A DNA stretch of 64,000 nucleotides, taken from NCBI RefSeq assembly GCF_014217995.1, contig NZ_CP041617.1, positions 1,302,001 through 1,366,000 on the forward strand. The letters run 5' to 3'. The notes under the pieces are model-generated. The model worked only from the letters and a program-made list of their open reading frames with translations, was not told the origin of the DNA and did no database searches. Source of the DNA: Campylobacter vulpis (GTDB taxonomy: Bacteria > Campylobacterota > Campylobacteria > Campylobacterales > Campylobacteraceae). Numbering within the stretch: position 1 is the stretch's first letter; each line of letters opens with the position of its first letter. The position numbers were made by a program, and so were the translations under genes. Positions 1 to 7,716 of this stretch are shown one piece after another.

Positions 1-1393
1 CATAAAGTGCATCAATAAATTCGGCATAATGCTTCTTTCTTTCATTTACATCTAGAGAATTTCTTGCTTTTTCTAGAGCTTCATCGGCATTTTTGTCATT
101 ATAATGCCCAAAATTCCAGCCTGAAGGACTTTTATTTGCATCTTGCGAGCTTTCAAACACTCTATAAGTATGAAAGTCAGGGTCATACGGACTTCCCCAG
201 CCTATTAAAAAACTATCAACCTTAGAATAATCAAAGCTTCCAGCAGGTTTAGCTACCACCTTAACTTCTATCCCAACTTTCTTAAACTCACTTTGCAAAA
301 TTCCAGCCAAACTCACGCGTAAGGGGTCATTACTCATCGTATAAATGTCAAAACTTAAAATTTTGCCATTTTTTGCATACAAGCCTTTTTCATTTTTCTT
401 AAAACCTGCTTTTTGCAAGAGCTCATCAGTTTTTTTCACATCATAAGCATAACTTTTAACTTCCTTAGGTGCTGCCCAAGAATTCTCTAAAGGATGTGAG
501 GCGATGAAGCCGTATCCGTGTAAGATATTATCAACAATGGCTTGTTTATTAATCGCATAATTAAGAGCTAGGCGGACATTTTTATCTTTTAAAAATTCAT
601 TTTCTAAATTAAACATCAAAGCCCTATAATCAGCCGATTTCTCTCTTAAAATCTTAAATTTTTTATCTTTCTCAAAGCTTTTTAATAAAGAAGAGTCAAT
701 CAAAGCCGCATCAATTTTACCATTTTTAAGCTCCGCAGCCACAACATTTGCATCGTTAATATGCCTTAAAATTAACCTTTTACTCTTCACTTTTTCTAAA
801 TGAAAATTTTCATTTGCGACCAAACTAACATATTCGCCTTTTTTCCATTTTTCAAACTTAAAAGCACCTGTGCCGACTGGATTTTGATTAAATTTACTTG
901 TATTTAAATTTTCATTTTCAAGCAAATGAGAGGGAAGCATACCCGCACTTAAAGAGTCCAAAAAGCCGACAAAAGGTTGAGAAAGTGTGATTTTAATTTT
1001 ATAAGCTCCCAAAAGCTCTATACTTTTGATATCCTTAAAATTGACATAAATTTCGGTATTATTCTTAGGATTTTTAAAGGCTTCAAGGCTAAATTTGACA
1101 TCTTTAGCACTAAATTTAATCCCATCGTGCCACAAAACATCATCTCTAAGCTCAAACTCATATACCAAGCCGTCCTTACTAATGCTCCAAGATTTTGCCA
1201 AATCAGGCTGGACTTTCATATTTTCATCAAAGCGAATTAAACCCGAAAAAATCAAAGCTATCACAGCATCGTGGTCTTCACTATAAGCGGGGTTGATTTT
1301 CACCGCCTCATTTTCCACAGCTACGATAAGCGTATCTTTTGGACTTGCCCATAAGGCATAAATAAAGCATAAGATTAACGCAATAATTTTCAT
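1..1393 (-). CDS. nikZ: ABC transporter periplasmic binding protein, nickel/peptide type (partial)
   Basis: The 5' part (about 464 codons) of a family-5 extracellular solute-binding protein; the C-terminus lies beyond the left edge. Translation gives a short Sec signal peptide ending near ALWAS, then the family pattern (VENEAVKINP, DLAKSWSIS, DGLVYEFELR, GTGAFKFEKW, GWGSPYDPDFH). Such proteins capture oligopeptides or nickel in the periplasm for a Dpp/Opp-type importer. C. jejuni has a similar protein, NikZ, heading a nickel import operon; nickel as substrate is inferred from that resemblance, since the permease genes would lie outside the window. The start is ATG at 1393, preceded by AAGGAG on the minus strand. 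Confidence 0.75.
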   Translation of the reverse strand, partial: MKIIALILCFIYALWASPKDTLIVAVENEAVKINPAYSEDHDAVIALIFSGLIRFDENMKVQPDLAKSWSISKDGLVYEFELRDDVLWHDGIKFSAKDVKFSLEAFKNPKNNTEIYVNFKDIKSIELLGAYKIKITLSQPFVGFLDSLSAGMLPSHLLENENLNTSKFNQNPVGTGAFKFEKWKKGEYVSLVANENFHLEKVKSKRLILRHINDANVVAAELKNGKIDAALIDSSLLKSFEKDKKFKILREKSADYRALMFNLENEFLKDKNVRLALNYAINKQAIVDNILHGYGFIASHPLENSWAAPKEVKSYAYDVKKTDELLQKAGFKKNEKGLYAKNGKILSFDIYTMSNDPLRVSLAGILQSEFKKVGIEVKVVAKPAGSFDYSKVDSFLIGWGSPYDPDFHTYRVFESSQDANKSPSGWNFGHYNDKNADEALEKARNSLDVNERKKHYAEFIDALY

Positions 1394-1420
1394 AAAAACT
1401 CCTTGAAAAAATTTTGTGCG

Positions 1421-1426
1421 ATTATA
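1421..1426 (-). promoter_or_regulatory. -10 box for the nikZ-like gene
   Basis: TATAAT on the minus strand, 28 bases before the start codon, in an AT-rich gap. It is a plausible sigma70 -10 element; no -35 is evident, as usual in Campylobacter. Confidence 0.5.
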
Positions 1427-1545
1427 AAATAATTAAAAATTCCTTACAAGCCTAGGGGGGGGTTAAATTATAAAAAATTATAAAATTTAATTTTTTCTTA
1501 TGTTTCTTTCTATAGAATTACGCTTTTTATTTCAAAGGAGACAAA

Positions 1546-1713
1546 ATGGAGTTTTTAGAACTTTTACTCGTTTTAATTGCCCTTATTTTGATTCTAGCAA
1601 AACCAGAAAAAGAGAAACTTGCTTTTGGTTTAGTGATGGTATCTTGGGCTATTATGATTTTTTATTATGTTGGGCACAAGTCCAGTGCATTTTTAACAAC
1701 TATAAATTTATAA
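1546..1713 (+). CDS. dba: Dba, small membrane accessory protein of DsbI
   Basis: A 55-residue protein beginning MEFLELLLVL, with two hydrophobic stretches (residues about 3-18 and 26-43) separated by a charged KPEKEK turn. In C. jejuni a 57-residue protein, Dba, is encoded directly upstream of dsbI, and dsbI depends on it; size, hydrophobicity and position match. A good ribosome site (AAAGGAG) lies 6 bases before the ATG. The stop codon TAA is part of the dsbI ribosome site (TAAGGAGG), so the two genes are probably translationally coupled. A weak -10-like TATAGA lies at 1511-1516. Confidence 0.8.
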   Translation: MEFLELLLVLIALILILAKPEKEKLAFGLVMVSWAIMIFYYVGHKSSAFLTTINL

Positions 1714-1723
1714 GGAGGTAAAA

Positions 1724-3241
1724 ATGTGCGAATTAGGTAAAACAAAAAATTTCTACACTCTAATGTGTTTAGCAGGCTTTTTAATCATACTTTTGCCTGT
1801 GGGAATTGCAAATTTAATTTTTGGCTATGTTTTAAAGGATAGTCCTTGCACACTTTGCTGGGGACAAAGAGAGGCGATGATTTTCATCGGCGTTATTGCT
1901 CTTTTTATCGTGCGTTATGGACTTAAGGGTAAGTATTTAGCCGCACTTTTGATTATGACAGCTTTTGGACTTTATCAATCTTTTGCCCATTTTGGTAATC
2001 ACGCTCACAGAGACTTAGATCAAGGCTTTGGCTTGGCTGTGTTTGGAATTCATACTTATTTTTGGGCTGAAGTTGTCTTTTGGGCTGTGGTGCTTATTTT
2101 GGGCGTGATTTTTGCTTTTGCACCGAAATTTAGTGCATTTGAGACAGAAATGGCAGAGGAAAAATTTAGACAATGGACTAAATTTAGCTTTATGGCTGTT
2201 TTAATCAGCACTTTCATCGTAGCTTCAAATGTTTTTCAAGCTTTTGTTAGCACGGGTGTGCCTCCTTATGTTGGGCAAGGAGACCCTGTAAGATTTACTC
2301 TTAATCCAAAATACATCATTTGGAGTGATAAAGGCTGGAGTGGCTTATGGCAAAATATCTCTTTCTTAGGAAAACGCGATGTTAAAGCACCTGATTATGC
2401 CTTCGCCCCTGCAAGCGAAAAACTAGGCGTTGTTTTTGATAATGACAGCCAAAATGCTCCTTTTGCAAAAATTGATGAAAATTTAAACATTGTAAGTGAG
2501 CAAAATGTTAGCTTTGATAAGCCTATCAATACTCTTGATTTTATAAACGGCGAATTTGTAGCAAGTTCTAAATTTGATGTTGCATTTATGGACGAAAATT
2601 TCAATATAAAAAGTGCTTTTGAACTTGATCCTTATTTTTCAGCAACCATTGATCCTATTATAGGCATTATCCCTTATATGCAAGACAAATTCTTACTTAT
2701 GGGTTCAAATAAATCTTTCTTAAGATTTGCTAAAAATGAAAATGCCAATGAAGTTTTACAATATGCAGATTTTATTAAAGGAGCGGATAAATTTGAGGGA
2801 CAAGGCAAAGATTTAGGTCGCGGCAGACTTGATACAGTGCGTGCGAAATTTCATCATGTTGCTAGTATGACAAATGATGCAAATTATCTTTATTTAGCCA
2901 CAGTGCCAAATAACAAAAACGCAAAAGACTTCATCATCTCCAAAGTTTCTCTAAAAGATAGAGTTCTTTCAGGCGAATTTAGTCCAAAAGCAGTGCTTAA
3001 AGAGGGTAAAACTTTGGGTGATTTATATGTAAGCTCTATGGCGTTTAAAGATGGTAAAATTTACGCTTTAAGTAAAAATCATAATGTTATAGCCGTTATT
3101 GATGTTGCAAAAGAAGAAGTTGTAAAAACCATCGCTTATCCAAGTGAGATTAAAAACGCAAGAAGCCTATTCTTTAAAGATAATAAAATTTACATCTTAT
3201 CTTACCAAGACGGCTCAAACAAACTCTACACTCTCAAATAA
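1724..3241 (+). CDS. dsbI: DsbI, DsbB-family inner-membrane disulfide oxidoreductase
   Basis: 505 residues. The N-terminal ~150 residues form a DsbB-like membrane domain with about five helices and the redox motif PCTLCW (C42 and C45). The remaining ~350 residues are a periplasmic domain with repeated beta-rich segments, probably a propeller, as known for DsbI proteins. No second cysteine pair like that of classical DsbB is visible; the only other cysteines are C2 and C15. It reoxidises a periplasmic thiol oxidase and passes electrons to quinone. It is the second gene of the dba-dsbI unit, with a strong AGGAGG site overlapping the dba stop. Confidence 0.9.
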   Translation: MCELGKTKNFYTLMCLAGFLIILLPVGIANLIFGYVLKDSPCTLCWGQREAMIFIGVIALFIVRYGLKGKYLAALLIMTAFGLYQSFAHFGNHAHRDLDQGFGLAVFGIHTYFWAEVVFWAVVLILGVIFAFAPKFSAFETEMAEEKFRQWTKFSFMAVLISTFIVASNVFQAFVSTGVPPYVGQGDPVRFTLNPKYIIWSDKGWSGLWQNISFLGKRDVKAPDYAFAPASEKLGVVFDNDSQNAPFAKIDENLNIVSEQNVSFDKPINTLDFINGEFVASSKFDVAFMDENFNIKSAFELDPYFSATIDPIIGIIPYMQDKFLLMGSNKSFLRFAKNENANEVLQYADFIKGADKFEGQGKDLGRGRLDTVRAKFHHVASMTNDANYLYLATVPNNKNAKDFIISKVSLKDRVLSGEFSPKAVLKEGKTLGDLYVSSMAFKDGKIYALSKNHNVIAVIDVAKEEVVKTIAYPSEIKNARSLFFKDNKIYILSYQDGSNKLYTLK

Positions 3242-3257
3242 GCCTTTTGGGCTTATT
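3237..3257 (+). terminator. Hairpin overlapping the dsbI stop codon
   Basis: An 8-bp perfect stem, AATAAGCC / GGCTTATT, with a 5-base loop includes the dsbI stop codon. No T run follows, so it is only a weak intrinsic terminator candidate. Confidence 0.35.
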
Positions 3258-3285
3258 GCCTCTTTAAATCATTTATCAATGCTTT

Positions 3286-3311
3286 ATAAATCCCTAAATT
3301 TAGGGATTTAT
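3286..3311. repeat. 26-bp perfect palindrome before the rarA -10 box
   Basis: The two 13-base halves are exact reverse complements with no spacer (half-site ATAAATCCCTAAA). It ends 3 bases before the TATAAT at 3314, in the place of a -35 or operator region. It could be an operator for a dimeric regulator or a symmetric hairpin. No known Campylobacter operator was recognised. Confidence 0.6.
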
Positions 3312-3313
3312 GC

Positions 3314-3319
3314 TATAAT
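3314..3319 (+). promoter_or_regulatory. -10 box for rarA
   Basis: TATAAT in the context TATGCTATAATTTT, 25 bases before the rarA ATG, with a TG-type extension typical of Campylobacter sigma70 promoters. Confidence 0.6.
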
Positions 3320-3343
3320 TTTAAAAAATATTATGAGGGTAAG

Positions 3344-4519
3344 ATGAGCCTAGCATTAAATTTCCGTCCCAACAATTTAGATGAAATTTTAGGACAATAT
3401 GAACTTGTAGAAGTTTTTAAAAAATTCATTTCTATGCAAAAACTTCCCCATAGCATCTTTTTTGGCGTGGCTGGCTCTGGTAAAACAAGCTTTGCTAGGG
3501 CAGTGGCTAAGGAATTTGGCTTAGATTTTTATGAATTTGATGGAGGGAATTTTAAGCTTGAAGAATTAAGAAAAATCCTAGAAAATTACAAAAATAGCCT
3601 CTATAAACCCCTTATTTTCATCGATGAAATTCACCGACTTAGCAAAACCCAACAAGAAATGCTTTTGGTCCCTATGGAAAATTATCGTCTCATTTTAATC
3701 GGTGCAAGCACAGAAAATCCTTATTTTGTGCTAAGTCAAGGCATAAGAAGTCGCAGTATGCTTTTTGAATTTAAAGCCCTTGGTGCAAAAGAATTAGAAA
3801 TTTTACTCAAAAAGACGCAAGAAAGCCTTAATTTCACGCTCGATGAGGGGGCTAAAGACTTTTTGCTTAAAAGTGGTGATGCTAGGACAATGCTTAATTT
3901 AATCGAATTTGTGCTTGTTTTAGACCAAACTCACATTAGCCTTGAAAATCTCAAAAAACTTAAACATACCACAAATAGCGAAGGAGTAAGCTCTAAGGAT
4001 ACACATTATCTTTTAGCAAGTGCTTTAATAAAAAGCCTTAGGGGCAGTGATACTGATGCGGCACTTTACTACCTTGCAAGGCTTATTGACGGAGGAGAGA
4101 GCGCGGACTTTATCGCGAGGCGTTTAGTGATATTTGCCAGTGAAGATGTAGGAAATGCCGATAGTAAGGCTCTTATCTTAGCGACTTCTACCCTACAAGC
4201 AGTCAAAAATATAGGCTATCCAGAGGCAAGAATTATTTTAGCACAATGCGTCATTTATCTAGCTAGTGCTATGAAGTCAAATTCCAGCTACAAAGCCATT
4301 AATGAGGCATTGCATTTTGTAAGAAATAATCCACCCCTACCAATCCCAGCTTACTTAAACAATAACACCCCACAAAGTAAGGATTATCTTTATCCGCACG
4401 ACTTTGGAGGCTATGTAGAGCAAAAATACCTCAGTCAAGCCTTAAAATTTTATTATTCTAAAGGCATAGGCGAAGAGAAAAGACTTTTGGAAAATTTACA
4501 AAAATTAAAGTCTAACTAG
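3344..4519 (+). CDS. rarA: Replication-associated recombination protein A (RarA/MgsA AAA ATPase)
   Basis: 391 residues, slightly short for the family. It has a clamp-loader-like AAA+ ATPase core with Walker A GVAGSGKTS (41-49), Walker B IFIDEIH (91-97), sensor GASTENP and an arginine-rich SRSMLFEF segment. The C-terminal half carries the RarA/WRNIP1 oligomerisation region (RGSDTDAALYYLARL, ASEDVGNAD, YKAINEAL). RarA acts at stalled replication forks. An AGGGTAAG ribosome site precedes the ATG. The last 8 bases overlap the convergent mrp gene. Confidence 0.9.
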   Translation: MSLALNFRPNNLDEILGQYELVEVFKKFISMQKLPHSIFFGVAGSGKTSFARAVAKEFGLDFYEFDGGNFKLEELRKILENYKNSLYKPLIFIDEIHRLSKTQQEMLLVPMENYRLILIGASTENPYFVLSQGIRSRSMLFEFKALGAKELEILLKKTQESLNFTLDEGAKDFLLKSGDARTMLNLIEFVLVLDQTHISLENLKKLKHTTNSEGVSSKDTHYLLASALIKSLRGSDTDAALYYLARLIDGGESADFIARRLVIFASEDVGNADSKALILATSTLQAVKNIGYPEARIILAQCVIYLASAMKSNSSYKAINEALHFVRNNPPLPIPAYLNNNTPQSKDYLYPHDFGGYVEQKYLSQALKFYYSKGIGEEKRLLENLQKLKSN

Positions 4520-5612
4520 AACAAGCACTTTTGCCATTCATCACAGGCTGAATCGCTGCATTATCACTGCTACCATTTTTTTGTATGAAGTCCCAAAGTT
4601 TCTGTGCTGCCTCTGCATAACGCTTCGCACTCACACTTTCACTTTGATAAAAGCTCACAGGCTTACCCTCATCGCCACCCTCTCTTACAAGCATCTCAAG
4701 AGGAATTTGTGCTAAAAGCTCACACTCATACAAATCTGCCATTGCTTTAGCATTACCCTTGCCAAAAATTTCATATTCTTTGCCATTATCAGGACATAAA
4801 AAGCCACTCATATTTTCAATCACCCCAGCTATGGGAATATGAAGTTTTTTAAACATATCTAAAGCTCTTTTGCTATCATCTAAAGAGACAACTTGAGGGG
4901 TAGAAACGCACACACCAGCATTAATAGGAATGCTTTGTGCGGAGGTAATTTGCGCATCGCCAGTTCCAGGAGGCATATCCAAAAATAACACATCAAGCTC
5001 AGGCCACAACACATCGCTTAAAAGCTGCTCTACTGCCTTCATTATCATCGCTCCACGCCACATAAGCCCTTGTCCTTCTTCAATCAAAACGCCCATACTC
5101 ATCATATAAATTCCGTGCGTTAAAATGGGCTTAAGCTTTGCTCCCACGACTTCAGGCTGAGTGCCGACTTCTCCTAGCATTCTAGGGATATTAGGTCCGT
5201 AAATATCCGCATCAACTATCCCTACTTTCAAGCCCATTTTTGCCATCGAAATAGCTAAATTTAAAGCAGTCGTGCTTTTACCCACGCCACCTTTTCCACT
5301 CGAAACCATTACGAAATTTTTCACTTGTGGGGTGACATTTTTCCCGCTTTTAGAATTGCTTTTTTCCTCTTCGATTTGAGGTTGTAAAATTTCTACATTG
5401 AGTGTTTTTAAATTTAAATCTTTCAAAGCTTCATTAATATCTCTTTTCAAAGTGTCTGCTATGCTAGGATTTGCCGCAACTATCTCAAGTTTGATGTAGG
5501 CTTTTTCCTCATCTGCCTTAATTTTTTTCACAAAACCATAACTCATAATATCCTTTTCGAAATTAGGATATTTAACCTTAGCTAGTCTTTCCTTAATCTT
5601 TTCTATCATCAT
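4512..5612 (-). CDS. mrp: Mrp/ApbC-type P-loop iron-sulfur carrier ATPase
   Basis: 366 residues. An N-terminal DUF59/MIP18 domain (about 5-85) is followed by a ParA-like ATPase with deviant Walker A SSGKGGVGKST (near 104-114), DADIYGPNIPRMLG and LDMPPGTGDAQ. The family carries or loads Fe-S clusters. The usual CxxC late in the ATPase domain is not intact: the site reads CPDNGKEYEIFG, leaving one cysteine, though two more occur near the C-terminus (SACSS). Two ATGs lie in tandem; the second (5609) is better spaced from AAGGAG. It is convergent with rarA and divergent from ispDF. Confidence 0.88.
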   Translation of the reverse strand: MMIEKIKERLAKVKYPNFEKDIMSYGFVKKIKADEEKAYIKLEIVAANPSIADTLKRDINEALKDLNLKTLNVEILQPQIEEEKSNSKSGKNVTPQVKNFVMVSSGKGGVGKSTTALNLAISMAKMGLKVGIVDADIYGPNIPRMLGEVGTQPEVVGAKLKPILTHGIYMMSMGVLIEEGQGLMWRGAMIMKAVEQLLSDVLWPELDVLFLDMPPGTGDAQITSAQSIPINAGVCVSTPQVVSLDDSKRALDMFKKLHIPIAGVIENMSGFLCPDNGKEYEIFGKGNAKAMADLYECELLAQIPLEMLVREGGDEGKPVSFYQSESVSAKRYAEAAQKLWDFIQKNGSSDNAAIQPVMNGKSACSS

Positions 5613-5664
5613 TTCTCCTTAAATAAAAAGTAAATTTTACTCTTAAAAGGTTAATTTTAAAGTG

Positions 5665-5670
5665 TATAAT
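5665..5670 (+). promoter_or_regulatory. -10 box for the ispDF operon
   Basis: TATAAT in the context AGTGTATAATATAG, 32 bases before the GTG start of ispDF, giving a short leader that retains the AAGGAG ribosome site. Confidence 0.6.
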
Positions 5671-5701
5671 ATAGTAACATAAGAATTTGCAAGGAGTAAA
5701 A

Positions 5702-6817
5702 GTGTCAAATATCAGCTTAATTATGCTTGCGGCTGGGGATTCTACACGCTTTGATTTGGGCGTAAAAAAACAATTTATTCGTCTAGGTGATGACCCCCTT
5801 TGGCTTTTTGCGACAAAAAATTTAAGCTCTTTTTGTCCTTTTAAAAAAATAATTATTACCTCTAGTAACATTTCCTATATGAAAAAATTTGCCAAAAATT
5901 ACGAATTTGTGCAAGGCGGAGTAAGCAGAATGCAGTCTTTGAAAAATGCTCTTGAATTAGTCGATAGCGAATTTGTAATGGTAAGTGATGTGGCAAGAGT
6001 TTTAGTCTCAAAGAATTTATTCAACCGCCTTTTAGAAAATATCCACAACGCAGACTGCATCACCCCAGCTTTAAAGGTTTGTGATACTGCACTTTATGAA
6101 AATGAACAAAGTTTGCAAAGAGAAAAAATCAAACTCATACAAACCCCGCAACTCTCCCGCACCAAGCTACTTAAAAAAGCTCTTCAAACGGGGCAAGAAT
6201 TTACAGATGATAGCACAGCTATCGCGGCTGTGGGAGGTAAAATTTGGTTTGTAAGTGGTGAAGAAAATGCACGTAAAATTACCTTTAAAGAAGATCTTAA
6301 AAAACTTGATTTACCAGCACCTAGTAAGGATATTTTTACAGGAAATGGCTTTGATGTGCATGAATTTGGAGAAAAACGAGCCTTAATTTTAGGAGGGGTT
6401 AAAATCCACGACACGATGGGACTAAAAGCCCATAGCGATGGTGATGTTTTAGCACACGCTCTTAGCGATGCACTTTTGGGTGCGTCTTCGCTTGGAGATA
6501 TAGGAGAGCTTTTTCCAGATACGGATTTAAAATATAAAAATGCCGATTCTATGAAGCTTTTAGCTCAAATTTATACACAAGTAAAGCAATATGGCTTTGA
6601 ACTTATCAATATTGACATCACAATCCTAGCACAAAAGCCTAAAATCGGTATTTTTAAACAGAAAATAGCCAAAAATATCGCCAAAATTTTAGACCTTGAT
6701 GAATTTAGAGTTAATATTAAAGCTACCACCACAGAAAAACTGGGATTTATAGGAAGAAGCGAGGGTATAGCTGTGCAAGCAAGTGTAAATTTAAAATATT
6801 TTGACTGGACAAAATGA
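5702..6817 (+). CDS. ispDF: Bifunctional IspD/IspF enzyme of the MEP isoprenoid pathway
   Basis: 371 residues from GTG 5702, chosen because AAGGAG lies 5 bases upstream; an in-frame TTG at 5687 lies before that site. Residues 1-~205 are the IspD cytidylyltransferase domain (LAAGDSTRFDLGVKKQF). Residues ~213-371 are IspF, 2-C-methyl-D-erythritol 2,4-cyclodiphosphate synthase (GNGFDVHEFG metal site, AHSDGDVLAHALSDALLG, and TTTEKLGFIGR near the end). The fusion joins steps 3 and 5 of the pathway, as usual in epsilonproteobacteria. The stop overlaps the next start as ATGA. Confidence 0.95.
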   Translation: MSNISLIMLAAGDSTRFDLGVKKQFIRLGDDPLWLFATKNLSSFCPFKKIIITSSNISYMKKFAKNYEFVQGGVSRMQSLKNALELVDSEFVMVSDVARVLVSKNLFNRLLENIHNADCITPALKVCDTALYENEQSLQREKIKLIQTPQLSRTKLLKKALQTGQEFTDDSTAIAAVGGKIWFVSGEENARKITFKEDLKKLDLPAPSKDIFTGNGFDVHEFGEKRALILGGVKIHDTMGLKAHSDGDVLAHALSDALLGASSLGDIGELFPDTDLKYKNADSMKLLAQIYTQVKQYGFELINIDITILAQKPKIGIFKQKIAKNIAKILDLDEFRVNIKATTTEKLGFIGRSEGIAVQASVNLKYFDWTK

Positions 6818-7716
6818 TGCGGGTTTTAATTATAGAAAACGAACTTTATTTAGCACAAAGTATAGCGATGAAGCTGAGTGATTTAGGATACAGTTGCGAA
6901 ATTTTTAATTCCTATGATGAATTAGCAGGACAAAAAAACTACGAAATTGTTTTAATTTCCTCTAACACGCCAAATTTTTTAAAAGCCGTGGAGAAATTTA
7001 AAAATAACATTGTCATTTTACTCATTTCTTACATTAGCACAGATACCGTTTCTACGCCTTTAAAAATGGGGGCAAACGATTATATACAAAAGCCTTTTAT
7101 GATGGAGGAATTATTAAGAAAAATCAAACATCATCAAGATTTTAGACATCTTTTAATGCTAAATTCTACCTATCAAAATTACATCAAATCGCGTCTTAGT
7201 GCTGTAAAATTACCGCATTTTTCATACAAGAAACTCAAACTTCCTCTCATCTTGCAAACTAACAAGCAAAATTACGCCGATGCTTTCGCTTTTTCTTATA
7301 TGAATGAGTGCAATGTGGAGCTTTATTATATCGACTTATCTGTGCCAAATTCTGTGGATAAGGTAATGAAACTTGATTTAGAAAATAAAGTCCTTTTTTT
7401 GAGTCATTTTCAAATTTTAAAAGATAGCGAAAAAGAAAGACTTTTAGAATTTGTTAAAAACAAAGCTATTATCATTCATACGCACAAAATTTGCGAACTT
7501 AATTTCGAAGAACTTGGATTTCATTGTATAGATTTTAATCATAACGAAAAAGATATTAGCGACAATGAAATTTTAACCATAGATGAATATATTAAGCATA
7601 TTATTTTAAGCTATCAAAATGTTTTTGCAGACACAGAACTCTCCAAAAAACTTGGAATTTCACGCAAATCCTTATGGGAAAAAAGGAAAAAATATGAAAT
7701 CAGCAAGAAAAAATAA
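6814..7716 (+). CDS. Atypical orphan response regulator of the HP1021/Cj1608 type
   Basis: 300 residues. Residues 1-~110 form a receiver domain keeping E8/N9 and the conserved lysine K93 (QKPF), but the phospho-acceptor aspartate is replaced: the beta-3 strand reads EIVLISSNTP, with S49 at the aspartate site. The C-terminus (about 268-300) is a Fis-type helix-turn-helix (LSKKLGISRKSLWEKRKKY). Homologues HP1021 and Cj1608 are phosphorylation-independent regulators reported to act at oriC and in redox response. Four cysteines are present (C28 and three in the middle domain). No histidine kinase is adjacent. It overlaps ispDF by 4 bases and the next gene by 23. Confidence 0.85.
   Translation: MMRVLIIENELYLAQSIAMKLSDLGYSCEIFNSYDELAGQKNYEIVLISSNTPNFLKAVEKFKNNIVILLISYISTDTVSTPLKMGANDYIQKPFMMEELLRKIKHHQDFRHLLMLNSTYQNYIKSRLSAVKLPHFSYKKLKLPLILQTNKQNYADAFAFSYMNECNVELYYIDLSVPNSVDKVMKLDLENKVLFLSHFQILKDSEKERLLEFVKNKAIIIHTHKICELNFEELGFHCIDFNHNEKDISDNEILTIDEYIKHIILSYQNVFADTELSKKLGISRKSLWEKRKKYEISKKK

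Noticed and set aside
1455-1462. G8 tract between the nikZ-like gene and dba as a phase-variation switch
   Set aside because: Eight G is at the lower edge for slippage and it lies outside coding sequence; it could alter promoter spacing but nothing shows this.
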